This document shows, in pieces, positions 42,212 to 50,932 of a stretch of DNA of 64,000 nucleotides (its first letter is position 1; every line of letters starts with the position of its first letter). A program made the translations under genes and the position numbers. Source of the DNA: Dehalococcoidia bacterium (GTDB lineage Bacteria; Chloroflexota; Dehalococcoidia; UBA2979); assembly GCA_028279505.1 (NCBI GenBank), contig JANQNP010000114.1:1-64000 (forward strand), given 5' to 3'. Below the pieces are notes generated by a model, which saw only the letters and a list, made by a program, of their open reading frames with translations, did not search any database and was not told the origin of the DNA.

Positions 42212-44185
42212 CTAGGCCTCGAGACCGATGTCGCGGAGGAAGGCGTCGTTGCGAGGCTCGCGGCCGAGGAAGTCGCGGACGAGGTCGGCGGCGTCCACGG
42301 CACCGCCCTGCTCGAGGATGATCCGCCGGTAGTCGGCGCCGGCGGCGAGGCCGTCTTGTTCGAAGCGCTCGAACATGTCGTCGCCGAAGACCTTGGACCA
42401 GAGGTAGCCGTAGTAGCCGGCGTCGTAGCCGAAGAGGTGGCCGAAGCCGGCCTGGAAGTGGGTGTCTTCCGGGAACGGGAAGCCGGTGATCGGGTGCAGG
42501 TCCTCGGCGATGGCGTCACTGTCCTTGGCCTCGCCGGCGGCGTGGTAGGCGAGGTCCAGGCGGGCGAAGTAGATCTGGCGGAGCCAGTGGAGGCCGCTGG
42601 CGACGTTCTTCGAGGCGGTCATGCGGTCGAGGAGCTCGCGCGGGAGCGGCTCGTCGGTTTCGACGTGGCGGGCGAAGCCGGCGAGGACGTCGGGGTCCCA
42701 GATCCAGTGCTCGAGCATCTGCGACGGGGCTTCGACGAAGTCGCGCTCCACCGAGGTGCCGGAGAAGCGCGCGTAGCGGGCGCGGGTGAGGGTCTGGTGG
42801 AGGATGTGGCCGAACTCGTGGAAGAGGGTTTGGACCTCGCTGTGGCGGAGTAAGGACGGGGATGACTCGGTGGGCTTGGTGAAGTTGGCGACGATGGCGC
42901 TGACGGGGGGCTGGTAGCTGCCGTCGTCGAGGAGGCGGCCCGGGCGGAGGGTGAAGGCGGCGGCGTGGCCGTACTTGTCCGGGCGCGGGTGGAGGTCCAT
43001 GTAGGCGTGGGAGATGTGCGCGCCGGTTTCGGCGTCCTCGATCGCGTAGAGACGGACCTCGGGATGCCACGCGTCGGTGTCCTGGATGCGCTGGAAGCGG
43101 ACGCCGACGAGGCGGGCGTAGACGTCGAGCATGCCGTTGAGGGTGGCCTCGAGCGGGAAGTACTCGGCGATCGCGAACTGGTCGACGTCGTGCTGCTCGC
43201 GGAGGACGCGCTGCTGGTAGTAGCGCCAGTCCCAGATCTCGAGGGTGGCGTCGGGGTCTTCGAGGTGGGCGCGCTTGGCCTCGGTCAGCTGCTCAATGTC
43301 GCGGTCGGCCTTGACGCGGACGCGACGTTCGAGGTCCTTGAGGAAGTCGAGGGCGGCGTCGGGCTTGCCGGCCATGCGGATCTCGAGGATGTAGTCGGCC
43401 CAGGAGTCGTAGCCGAGGAGGCGAGCGGCCTCGTCGCGGGCGGCGAGCGCCTCGTCGAGGAGATCGAGGTTGGTGTCGGCGGCCTTGTTGTGGTTGAGCA
43501 GGAAGAGTTCGCGGCGGAGTGCGCCGTCATCGGCGGCTTCGAAGAAGGGGTACATCTCGGGGTAGTCGAGCGAGACGCGGTAGCGAGTGCCCTCGGCGGT
43601 CTCTTCCTGGCGGAGACCGTCGATGTACGCGTCTGGGAGGCCGGCGAGCTGGTCGCGGGTGAGGAGCAGCGCGTCGTCCGACTCGTCGATGTTGCGGCGG
43701 AAGCGGACGCCGAGGTCGACGAGCTGCTGCTTCAGCTCCTCGACACGGGCGCGCGCCTCCGGTTCGAGGTCGAAGCCGTTGCGCCGGAAGTCGCGGAGCG
43801 TGAACTCGAGCAGCCTAGAGGCGTCCGTGTCGAGGTCCGCGGCGGCAGGCGACTCGGCGAAGGCGCGGACCGCGCGGTAGACGTCCTCGCGGAAGCCGAG
43901 GGCAGTCGCGAAGGCGTCGAGCTCCTGCTGGAAGGCGAGCGCGGCGTCGCGGACGTCTTTCTCCGGCGCGACCTGGGCGAGGAAGGCGTAGCGGCCGCTC
44001 GTCTGGCCGAGCGCGTCGTGGGCGGCATCGAGCGCCTCGAGCGTGTTGGCGAGGGTGCGATCCGCGTCCGGGATGGCGACGAGCATATCGATGGCGGTGT
44101 CGACCTCGGTGATCGCGGCGGCACCACGCTCGGTGATCTGCTCGGCGGTAACGGAGGCGTAGTCGAACGGGGCCGGTTCGGTCAC
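42212..44185 (-). CDS. M3-family zinc metallopeptidase (oligopeptidase)
   Basis: The 657-residue protein has the thimet oligopeptidase/oligoendopeptidase fold. The zinc site HEFGHILHQ is in TLFHEFGHIL at about residue 450, and the downstream glutamate lies in ERDFVEAPSQMLEHW. The C-terminal HLFGYDAGYYGYLWSKVFGD is characteristic of M3 peptidases. It is cytoplasmic with no signal peptide and presumably degrades short peptides. GTG 44185 lies 12 bases after the TetR gene stop, so the two form an operon. Confidence 0.92.
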   Translation of the reverse strand: MTEPAPFDYASVTAEQITERGAAAITEVDTAIDMLVAIPDADRTLANTLEALDAAHDALGQTSGRYAFLAQVAPEKDVRDAALAFQQELDAFATALGFREDVYRAVRAFAESPAAADLDTDASRLLEFTLRDFRRNGFDLEPEARARVEELKQQLVDLGVRFRRNIDESDDALLLTRDQLAGLPDAYIDGLRQEETAEGTRYRVSLDYPEMYPFFEAADDGALRRELFLLNHNKAADTNLDLLDEALAARDEAARLLGYDSWADYILEIRMAGKPDAALDFLKDLERRVRVKADRDIEQLTEAKRAHLEDPDATLEIWDWRYYQQRVLREQHDVDQFAIAEYFPLEATLNGMLDVYARLVGVRFQRIQDTDAWHPEVRLYAIEDAETGAHISHAYMDLHPRPDKYGHAAAFTLRPGRLLDDGSYQPPVSAIVANFTKPTESSPSLLRHSEVQTLFHEFGHILHQTLTRARYARFSGTSVERDFVEAPSQMLEHWIWDPDVLAGFARHVETDEPLPRELLDRMTASKNVASGLHWLRQIYFARLDLAYHAAGEAKDSDAIAEDLHPITGFPFPEDTHFQAGFGHLFGYDAGYYGYLWSKVFGDDMFERFEQDGLAAGADYRRIILEQGGAVDAADLVRDFLGREPRNDAFLRDIGLEA

Positions 44186-44197
44186 GGGAGGCGCGTT

Positions 44198-44842
44198 CTA
44201 GTCAGCGACCTGGTCAGCGACCTGATCGGGTGCGCGGAGGCTGTCGAGCAGGTGGTCGACGTACTGGCCGACTTCCTGGCGGGCGGCGGTCACGTCCTCG
44301 GCGCCGGCGATGACCTGGGAGGCTTCGCTGAGCACGCCGAGCATGAGGTGGGCGAGCGTCTCCGAGTTGGATTCCATCAGCAGGCCCTGTTCGAGGGCAT
44401 TGGCCATCGCGTTCTTGAGCATGCCGAGGGCGTACTCGGAGTCGATCTCGCGCCAGCGTTCCCAGCCGAAGACGGCGGGGGCCTCGACCAGGACGATGCG
44501 CTGGACGGTGGGCTCCATCGAGTGGTCGAGGTACTCGTAGACCCCTCGGCGGATGCGCTCCCAGCCGGGGGCGTCGGGGTCGGCCTGGGCGGCGGCGACG
44601 ATGCGGTCACGGAGGTCGTTCTGCAGGTTGGTGTAGACGGCCTCGAAGAGGTCTCGCTTGTCGACGAAGTGGTGGTAGAGCGCGCCCCGGGTGACGCCGG
44701 CGGCCTGGACGATGTCCTCGGTACCGGTGGCGGCGTAGCCGTGTTCGGCGAAGAGCGTGCGGGCGGCGTCGACGAGGGTCGCGCGGGTGCGCGCGGACTG
44801 GTCGTCCTTGGGACCGCGAACGACGGCTTCTTCGACGATCAC
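44198..44842 (-). CDS. TetR/AcrR-family transcriptional regulator
   Basis: The 214-residue protein has the N-terminal TetR helix-turn-helix: LVDAARTLFAEHGYAATGTE then IVQAAGVTRGALYHHFVDKR. The C-terminal ligand domain is not diagnostic. The last eight residues are QVADQVAD, produced by a 12-bp tandem duplication next to the stop. It is upstream of and co-directional with the M3 peptidase gene. GTG 44842 has GGAG upstream. Confidence 0.92.
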   Translation of the reverse strand: MIVEEAVVRGPKDDQSARTRATLVDAARTLFAEHGYAATGTEDIVQAAGVTRGALYHHFVDKRDLFEAVYTNLQNDLRDRIVAAAQADPDAPGWERIRRGVYEYLDHSMEPTVQRIVLVEAPAVFGWERWREIDSEYALGMLKNAMANALEQGLLMESNSETLAHLMLGVLSEASQVIAGAEDVTAARQEVGQYVDHLLDSLRAPDQVADQVAD

Positions 44843-44938
44843 GCGAACTCCGATCCGAGCTGCCGGCGGATGCCCGTCCAGCGCCTCGACCAGTCTCTCA
44901 CAGCCGTGGCAACGATCCCGTCCGGGCGCGGACGATCG

Positions 44939-45310
44939 TTATGCGCGCCCTGCCATCGGCATTTCGGCCTCGTCAGGTTCGGGCAACCACTCCTCGGCCC
45001 AGACGGAGATGGAGTCGATCACCGGCGCGAGGGCGCGGCCCTTGTCGGTGAGCTGGTACTCGATGCGCACCGGGGTCTCCGGGTGGACGGTGCGGATGAC
45101 CACCTCTTCGCCCTCGAGCTCCTTGAGGCGCTCAGAGAGCAGGCGGTCGCTGAGGCCGGGGACGGTGGCGGCGATCTCGCTGAAGCGGGTGGAGCCGCTG
45201 AGCATGGCGCGGAGGATGGCACCCGACCAACGGCGCCCAATCAGCTCGACGGCGTGATGGAACCGCGGACAGAACGCTTCGACGTGCTCGCGCGTCATCT
45301 CTTCGGTCAT
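44939..45310 (-). CDS. HxlR-family winged-helix regulator
   Basis: The 123-residue protein has the HxlR core: CPRFHHAVELIGRRWSGAIL, STRFSEIAATVPGLSDRLLS, ERLKELE and VRIEYQLTDKGRALAPVI. A single cysteine in the N-terminal helix corresponds to the redox-sensing Cys of family members such as YodB. It is divergent from a quinone oxidoreductase gene, a classic HxlR arrangement, which suggests control by quinones or electrophiles. The ATG is six bases from TAAGAT, so it is probably leaderless. Confidence 0.93.
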   Translation of the reverse strand: MTEEMTREHVEAFCPRFHHAVELIGRRWSGAILRAMLSGSTRFSEIAATVPGLSDRLLSERLKELEGEEVVIRTVHPETPVRIEYQLTDKGRALAPVIDSISVWAEEWLPEPDEAEMPMAGRA

Positions 45311-45316
45311 CGGTCG

Positions 45317-45333
45317 ATCTTACCTCACGTAAG
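45317..45333 (-). promoter_or_regulatory. HxlR-type operator overlapping the regulator's -10
   Basis: CTTAC (45319-45323) and GTAAG (45329-45333) form a perfect inverted repeat around five bases, the TAC/GTA form expected of HxlR-family operators. On the minus strand TAAGAT at 45322-45317 is a good -10 six bases before the regulator ATG. A repressor bound here would block its own gene and could affect the divergent promoter about 45 bp away. Confidence 0.55.
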
Positions 45334-45377
45334 GCACTTCGGTGCGCCGTTCTGGCGAGTTTCGCTGATGCGCCTCG

Positions 45378-45383
45378 TACAAT
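45378..45383 (+). promoter_or_regulatory. -10 element TACAAT of the quinone oxidoreductase operon
   Basis: TACAAT sits in CCTCGTACAATC, a 12-mer shared with 33206-33217. The region about 17 bp upstream has no clear -35. Confidence 0.4.
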
Positions 45384-45449
45384 CACGCGGTTCAGGAAGT
45401 CAGTTGGTGAGGCGTCTCGGCAGGTCGCGTGAGCGCGGACGGGGTGGCG

Positions 45450-46436
45450 ATGCGAGCGGTGCACTGCCAGGAGTTGACGGGCGTCGATGGACTACGACTC
45501 GTCGAGGTCGATCCGCCGGCCCTCGACGCCGGCGGGCTGCTGATCGATGTACACGCGGCCGGCGTGAACTTCGCCGACACGCTGATTACGCGCGGCAAGT
45601 ACCAGCTCAAGCCCGACCTCCCCTTCGCGCCGGGGATGGAAATCGCCGGGGTCGTGCGCGAGGCCGCGATTTATGTGAACAACGCGGCACCCGGCGACCG
45701 GGTGCTGGCGCTGCTCAACCACGGCGGCTTCGCGGAGGTGGCGGCGGCGCACGAGGCCGACGTCATCACGATCCCGGACGCGATGGATTTCGAGACGGCG
45801 GCGACGTTCCCGGTGGTCTACCTCACCTCGCACCTCGCGCTGCAGCACCGGGCGCGGCTGCAGCGGGGCGAGGTGCTGCTGGTCCACGGCGCCTCGGGCG
45901 GTGTTGGGCTGACGGCGGTCGAGGTGGGGAAGGCGTTGGGGGCGACGGTGATCGCCTCGGCGAGCTCGGCGGAGAAGCTCGAGGTGGCGCGCGCGCACGG
46001 CGCGGACCTGCTGATCAACTACGCGGAGGAGGACATTCGCGAGCGGGTGCTGGAGCTGACCGGCGGCGCCGACGTGGTGTACGACCCAGTGGGCGGCGAC
46101 GCGTTCCGAGCCTCGCTGCGCTGCATCAACCCGGGTGGACGGATCCTCGTGATCGGGTTCGCCAGCGGGGACGTGCCGCAGATCCCGGCGAACCATCTGC
46201 TGGTGAAAGACGCCTCAGCACTGGGGCTCAGCCTGGGGCAGGTGCGCGAGCATCAGCCGCAGCTGATCCGGGAGTCGCTGCGCGAACTCCTGGAATGGTG
46301 GGAGCGCGGGAAGCTGCAGCCGCTGGTGTCGAAGACCTACCCGCTGGAGGAGTATGAGGCAGCGCTGGGCGCGATCACCGGGCGGCGGGTGACCGGCAAG
46401 GTGGCGCTGCTCCCTCGGACGGAGCGGGCGGCGTGA
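45450..46436 (+). CDS. NAD(P)H:quinone oxidoreductase-like MDR protein
   Basis: The 328-residue zinc-independent medium-chain reductase has PFAPGMEIAGVVREA, the nucleotide loop VLLVHGASGGVGLTAVEVGK and LINYAEEDIRERVLELTGG, which are typical of quinone oxidoreductase/enoyl reductase members. ATG 45450 gives the family-like start MRAVHCQELTGVDGLR; a GTG at 45429 is an alternative. It heads an operon with the ketopantoate-reductase-like gene (GTGA overlap) and is probably controlled by the divergent HxlR regulator. Confidence 0.9.
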   Translation: MRAVHCQELTGVDGLRLVEVDPPALDAGGLLIDVHAAGVNFADTLITRGKYQLKPDLPFAPGMEIAGVVREAAIYVNNAAPGDRVLALLNHGGFAEVAAAHEADVITIPDAMDFETAATFPVVYLTSHLALQHRARLQRGEVLLVHGASGGVGLTAVEVGKALGATVIASASSAEKLEVARAHGADLLINYAEEDIRERVLELTGGADVVYDPVGGDAFRASLRCINPGGRILVIGFASGDVPQIPANHLLVKDASALGLSLGQVREHQPQLIRESLRELLEWWERGKLQPLVSKTYPLEEYEAALGAITGRRVTGKVALLPRTERAA

Positions 46437-47368
46437 GCCGGGTCGCGGTGATCGGGGCCGGTGCGGTCGGCTGCTACTACGGCGCGCGGCTGGCCGAGGC
46501 GGGGCACGACGTGCACTTCCTGCTGCGGAGCACGTACGACGCCGTCGAACGAGGCGGCCTGCACGTCGAGAGCATCGATGGCGACATCCACCTCAAGCGT
46601 CCGTCGATCGCGCGAACGGCGGCGGAGATCGGTCCCGCGGACTGGGTGGTCTGCGCGTTGAAGGCGACGGCGATGGACGACGCGCGGGAGCTGATCGCGC
46701 CGTGCGTCGGGCCGCAGACGAGCATCCTCGCGCTGATGAACGGCCTCGGTATCGAGGATCAGTTCGCTCAGTGGTTTCCCGAGACGCCGATCTTCGCCGG
46801 TCTCGGCTTCACCTGCATCAATCGAGGAGCCGACGGCCGCATCCACCACATCGACTACGGGCCGGTGACGGTCGCGCATCTGGGTGACGAGCCGGCCGAG
46901 GTGGAGCGCGCGTTCGCGCTGTGGGCCGATGCCAAGGTTGAGGTGCCCACAGCGCCCTCGTTGCTGGCGGCGCGCTGGCAGAAGCTGTGCTGGAACGTGC
47001 CGTTCAACGGGCTGACGGTGACCGGTGGCGGGATCACGACGGACATCGTGATGGACGACCCGGAGCTACGCGGTGCCGCCGAGGGGTTGATGCGCGAGCT
47101 ATGCGCGGCCGGGAATGTCGATCTCGAGGCGCACGGGAGCGACGCACGCCTCGATGCCGACGCCGTCGTGGAGAGCATGATGACGCGGACGGAGGCGATG
47201 GCCGCCTACCGACCGAGCACGATGATCGACTTCGTCGAGGGACGCGAGATGGAGGTCGACGCGATCTTCGAGGCGCCGCTGCGACGCGCCTCGGAGCTGA
47301 GCGTGCCGACGCCACTGCTCGCGATGATCACCGGACAGATGCGGATCCTCGGACGGCGGGCCGGGTAG
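46433..47368 (+). CDS. 2-dehydropantoate 2-reductase (ketopantoate reductase family)
   Basis: The 311-residue protein begins with a Rossmann NADP-binding motif (VAVIGAGAVGCYYGARLAEA). The catalytic lysine region is WQKLCWNVPFNGLTV, and the late motif SSMLQD-x-E of characterised enzymes appears as STMIDFVEGREMEVDAI. It is related to PanE/ApbA, which acts in pantothenate synthesis, but distant paralogues exist, so the substrate is not certain. GTG 46433 overlaps the upstream stop. Confidence 0.87.
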   Translation: MSRVAVIGAGAVGCYYGARLAEAGHDVHFLLRSTYDAVERGGLHVESIDGDIHLKRPSIARTAAEIGPADWVVCALKATAMDDARELIAPCVGPQTSILALMNGLGIEDQFAQWFPETPIFAGLGFTCINRGADGRIHHIDYGPVTVAHLGDEPAEVERAFALWADAKVEVPTAPSLLAARWQKLCWNVPFNGLTVTGGGITTDIVMDDPELRGAAEGLMRELCAAGNVDLEAHGSDARLDADAVVESMMTRTEAMAAYRPSTMIDFVEGREMEVDAIFEAPLRRASELSVPTPLLAMITGQMRILGRRAG

Positions 47369-47480
47369 CGAGCGGTCGAGGTCGGCGGCCCTCGCGAGGT
47401 TGACGTGAGGGTTATAGTTCACAAATCGATAGTGACCTTCGACCGCATGCCCGGCGGCGCGCAATGGACGGACCCACCCC

Positions 47481-48779
47481 TTGGCCGAGCTTCAGGAACG
47501 ACCCGCCCTCGATGAGGGGGAGGCGCCCCCGGGGAACATCTTTCAGCGGTTTCGGCGCTCGCCGCTCGGCGAGACGCTTGGCATCCGCTCGTTTCGGTAC
47601 TACTGGTCGGCGGCGTTCTTCTACTTCCTGGTGTTCGGGGCGCAGCGGTTCACATTCGTGTGGCTGGTCCTCGAGCTGTCGGACAACGAGCTGCTCGCGG
47701 GCGTGACGGCGTTTGCCCTCGGGATTCCCGCCTTCTTCGTGACGTTGCCAGCCGGGGCGTACGCCGACCGGCTGGACCGGCGCGCGATGGTGATCTGGAC
47801 GAACGTGGCCGGCGCCGCGATCTCGATCGCGATCGCGGCGCTGATCTGGGTCGACGTGATGACGGTCGGCCTCGCGATCGCGATGGCGCTGGCGACGGGG
47901 GTGACGACGGCGGCCACGCAGCCGCCGCTGACGGCGATCGTGCCGACGATCATCCCTCGAGAGCGGCTGATGAACGGCATCGTGCTGCGCACGATGGGGC
48001 AGAACCTGGCGATGGTCCTCGGAGCGACGCTGGGCGGCGTGATCATCGACGTGTGGGATATCGGTGGGGCGTTCGCGGTGTTGACGGCGGCGTACGTGCT
48101 GAGCGCGGTGACAATGCTGGGCGTGCGGATCGAGCTGCCGACTGGGGCGCCGGGCATCGCGGGACCGCGGCCGAAGCTGGTGGACTCAGTCCTCGAGGGG
48201 TTGCGGTTCATCTACCGGAACCCGGGGCTGCTGGGCCTGATGGTGCTGCTGGCGACGCTGGGGCTCGTGATGCTCGGCCCGGTGTTCGTGCTGGTGCCGC
48301 AGATCGCGCGCGAGGATCTCGGGCAGGAGGCGACAGGGGCGTCGATCCTGTTCGCGATCACGAGCGTGGGCATGTTCGCGATGTCGGTGGTGCTGGCCTC
48401 GATGAGCAACTTGCGCCGCAAGGGGGCGATCCTGCTGATCACGCTGGTGATCGGCGGGGTGGTGATCGCGGGGATTGGGGCGTCGGAGTGGTACCCGCTG
48501 ACGGCGGTGCTGATGTTCCTGTGGGGTCTCGGCGGCGGGATCATGGTGAACCTGAATCAGACGCTGGCACAGACGCACACGCCGGACGAGATGATGGGCC
48601 GCGTGATGAGCGTAGTGGCCCTGGCGGTGGCGGGGATGATGCCGCTGGGCTCGCTGATCGCAGGCGGTGGCGCGATCGCGATCGGCGCCGGCGAGTGGCT
48701 GATGGTCTGCGGCGGAGCATTGATCGTGATCGGCGCGGTGCTCTGGCTCCGCCTCCCGGCCCTCCGCGAAATGGACTAA
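47481..48779 (+). CDS. Major facilitator superfamily transporter (EntS-like)
   Basis: The 432-residue membrane protein has the MFS pattern of about 11-12 helices. SFRYYWSAAFFYFLVFGAQR opens the first, and GAYADRLDRRAMVIW is the conserved cytoplasmic loop. It resembles the EntS/MFS_3 exporter group. The start is a TTG at 47481 with a weak GGACGG nine bases upstream; a nearby ATG at 47464 is out of frame. AT-rich TATAGT at 47413 may be its -10. Confidence 0.88.
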   Translation: MAELQERPALDEGEAPPGNIFQRFRRSPLGETLGIRSFRYYWSAAFFYFLVFGAQRFTFVWLVLELSDNELLAGVTAFALGIPAFFVTLPAGAYADRLDRRAMVIWTNVAGAAISIAIAALIWVDVMTVGLAIAMALATGVTTAATQPPLTAIVPTIIPRERLMNGIVLRTMGQNLAMVLGATLGGVIIDVWDIGGAFAVLTAAYVLSAVTMLGVRIELPTGAPGIAGPRPKLVDSVLEGLRFIYRNPGLLGLMVLLATLGLVMLGPVFVLVPQIAREDLGQEATGASILFAITSVGMFAMSVVLASMSNLRRKGAILLITLVIGGVVIAGIGASEWYPLTAVLMFLWGLGGGIMVNLNQTLAQTHTPDEMMGRVMSVVALAVAGMMPLGSLIAGGGAIAIGAGEWLMVCGGALIVIGAVLWLRLPALREMD

Positions 48780-48834
48780 GCCCCCTTCGGGGATTTCTGA
48801 CGCTTCGCGGCTGTTTGAGTTGCGGGGTGGTTCG

Positions 48835-48904
48835 GGTCGAAAGCCTAGGTGCCGCGGTCGTCGGTAGCGGGACGTGCACAGGTCGAAGGCCCGGTGCCGC
48901 GGTC
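48835..48904. repeat. Direct repeat of about 24 bp in intergenic gap
   Basis: 48835-48859 and 48881-48904 share GGTCGAA, GCC and GGTGCCGCGGTC, 46 bp apart start to start, inside the 245-base gap after the MFS gene. No gene is seen in the gap. Confidence 0.4.
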
Positions 48905-48919
48905 CCAAGGGGGCGGGGT

Positions 48920-48950
48920 CCTCGGAGAGGTGCGTGGCCTCGGAGGGTGG
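48920..48950. repeat. Pair of CCTCGGAG intergenic repeat units
   Basis: Two units starting CCTCGGAG at 48920 and 48938, 18 bp apart, lie upstream of the LLM oxidoreductase gene. Confidence 0.45.
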
Positions 48951-49024
48951 GGGCGGATGCGGTAGGCTGCGGCCGAGCCCAACGGTAGCGACGAACGACG
49001 ACGACCCAGGCGAGGAGATGCGCG

Positions 49025-49966
49025 ATGGCGAAGGCCCATTTCGGTGTGATGGTTCCCCAGATCAAGCGGACGTGGGAGCAGTCAGAGGCCGCAGCGACGA
49101 CGTTCGAGGAGCTGGGGTACGACTCGATCTGGGTCAACGACCACCTGTACGGGCCGGGGTCGCCGCAGATTCCGATGCTCGAGGCGTGGACGCTGATCGC
49201 GGCGCTGGCGGCGAAGACGGGGCGGGTAGAGATCGGGACGCTGGTGACGCCGGCGGGGATGCGGAACCCGCAGCACCTGGGGAAGACGATCGCGACCGTC
49301 GATCACATCGCGGGCGGGCGCGTGATCGCGGGCCTGGGGTCCGGGTGGATGCCGGCCGAGTACGAGGATTTCGGGATGCCGTTCCCGGAGCCGCCGGCGC
49401 GCGCGCGACAGCTCAAGGAGACGGTTTCGCTGCTGAAGCAGATGTGGACGTCGGACGAGCCGGTGACGATGCACGGCGAGTTCGTGAACGCGACGAACCT
49501 GGTGACGCTGCCGCAGCCACCTCGAGAGGTGCCGATCTTGATTGGCGGGACCGGCAAGCAGGTGACGCTGCCGCTGGCGGCTCGCGAGGCGTCGATCTGG
49601 AACAACCCGGCCGGCTCGCAGGGGCGGCTCGAGGAGAATGTCGGGGCGCTGCGGGCGGCAATGGAGAAGGCGGGACGCGACGCCTCGGAGGTGACGATCT
49701 CGCAGCAGTGCTTGGTGGCGATCGCGCCGAACGAGGCCGAGGCGGAGCCGATGATCCAGACGGCGACGAAGATCTTCGGCGGGCACATGGGCGACCCGAC
49801 CGGGCCGATGGCGATCGTGGGGACCGCGGACCGGATCGTCGAGCAGATCGGGAAGCACATGGACCTCGGGTGCTCGATGTTCATGATCGAGTTCTTCGGG
49901 ACGGACACGCGGCTGCCGGCACAGATGTTCGCCGAGCAGGTGCTGCCGCAGTTCGACCGGAGCTAG
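49025..49966 (+). CDS. LLM class oxidoreductase, F420-dependent type
   Basis: The 313-residue luciferase-fold protein has YDSIWVNDHLYGPG, IEIGTLVTPAGMRNPQHLGK-like motifs (the protein reads VEIGTLVTPAGMRNP), ATVDHIAGGRVIAGLGSGW and PILIGGTGKQVTLPLAA. These place it with F420- or FMN-dependent oxidoreductases. The start has GAGGAG upstream. The stop is four bases before the next crotonase gene, so both are in one operon. Confidence 0.9.
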   Translation: MAKAHFGVMVPQIKRTWEQSEAAATTFEELGYDSIWVNDHLYGPGSPQIPMLEAWTLIAALAAKTGRVEIGTLVTPAGMRNPQHLGKTIATVDHIAGGRVIAGLGSGWMPAEYEDFGMPFPEPPARARQLKETVSLLKQMWTSDEPVTMHGEFVNATNLVTLPQPPREVPILIGGTGKQVTLPLAAREASIWNNPAGSQGRLEENVGALRAAMEKAGRDASEVTISQQCLVAIAPNEAEAEPMIQTATKIFGGHMGDPTGPMAIVGTADRIVEQIGKHMDLGCSMFMIEFFGTDTRLPAQMFAEQVLPQFDRS

Positions 49967-49970
49967 CCGG

Positions 49971-50780
49971 ATGGCATCGACCGGCGACGGCCCCGTGGCA
50001 GCGGATGAGGTCGTCTTCGAGCAGGTCGGGCACGTCGCGACGATCCGGCTGAACCGGCCGGAGGCGCTGAACGCGATGAATCGCGCGGTCCGTGATGGGC
50101 TGATGACGGGGCTCGAACGGGTTCGCGATGACGACTCGATCCGAGCGGCGGTGATCACGGGGACCGGGCGCGCGTTCAGTGCCGGGGCCGATCTGAAGGA
50201 GCGGGCGCGCGGCGATAGCGACCGCAGCGGCGGCCCGGAAACGGTTCTGAACGGGTTGCCGAAGGCGTTCTACACGTTCGACACGGGGAAGCCGCTGATT
50301 GCGGCGATCAACGGGCTCGCGCTGGGCGGCGGGCTCGAGCTGACACTGGCGTGCGACCTGCGAGTGGCCTCGAAGGAGGCGATCCTCGGGACGCCGGAGA
50401 TCACGCGGGGGTTCTTCCCGGGTGGCGGCGCGCCGCAACGGTTGCCGCGGCTGATCCCGAAGGCGCTGGCGCTAGAGATGCTGCTGACGGGCGATCCAAT
50501 CGACGCGGAGACGGCGCGGTCGTGGGGCCTCGTGAACCGCGTGGTGGATCCGGACGAGGTGATGCCGACGGCGATGCAGCTGGCGGAGCGAATCGCGAGC
50601 CACGCGCCGCTGGCGGTACGGGCGAACCTCGAGCTGGCCCACTCGACGGCGGATATGACGCTGGATCAGGCGCTGCGATTGTCCTCGTTGTCGCGCTGGG
50701 TCGTCGGGCAGACAGAGGACGCAGCCGAGGGCCCGCGCGCCTTCGTCGAGAAGCGCGCCCCCGAATACAAAGGCCGCTAG
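49971..50780 (+). CDS. Enoyl-CoA hydratase
   Basis: The 269-residue crotonase has both catalytic glutamates (GGGLELTLACD and TPEITRGFFPGGG), the oxyanion-hole segment AFSAGADLKER and the usual C-terminal EGPRAFVEKRAPEYKGR. It should be a genuine hydratase of fatty-acid or branched acyl-CoA breakdown. It is co-transcribed with the LLM oxidoreductase. Confidence 0.93.
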   Translation: MASTGDGPVAADEVVFEQVGHVATIRLNRPEALNAMNRAVRDGLMTGLERVRDDDSIRAAVITGTGRAFSAGADLKERARGDSDRSGGPETVLNGLPKAFYTFDTGKPLIAAINGLALGGGLELTLACDLRVASKEAILGTPEITRGFFPGGGAPQRLPRLIPKALALEMLLTGDPIDAETARSWGLVNRVVDPDEVMPTAMQLAERIASHAPLAVRANLELAHSTADMTLDQALRLSSLSRWVVGQTEDAAEGPRAFVEKRAPEYKGR

Positions 50781-50932
50781 CGGGGGGTCTTCGACCCCTA
50801 CTTAGACGCTTCGCGCCAATCAGGCCTCGCGCCGAGGGTGCTTCGAAATCCCGAGGCGCGGGCGGGTGGTCGCGCGATCGAGGCGAGGGTCCGTGCTTCG
50901 CGCGAGCGGAGGCGTGGTCGCCGGAGCCCGAA

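Noticed and set aside
44198..44221. 12-bp tandem duplication at the 3' end of the TetR gene
   Set aside because: It only adds QVAD once more to the C-terminus; likely replication slippage without functional meaning.
42965..46357. 1130-codon plus-strand frame
   Set aside because: It spans the M3 peptidase, TetR and HxlR genes in antisense and then a wrong frame of the quinone oxidoreductase; no homology-like stretch.
47400..47433. TTGACG with TATAGT or GATAGT as a full promoter for the MFS gene
   Set aside because: The spacers are 7 and 22 bp, neither of which fits a sigma-70 promoter; only a weak -10 remains.
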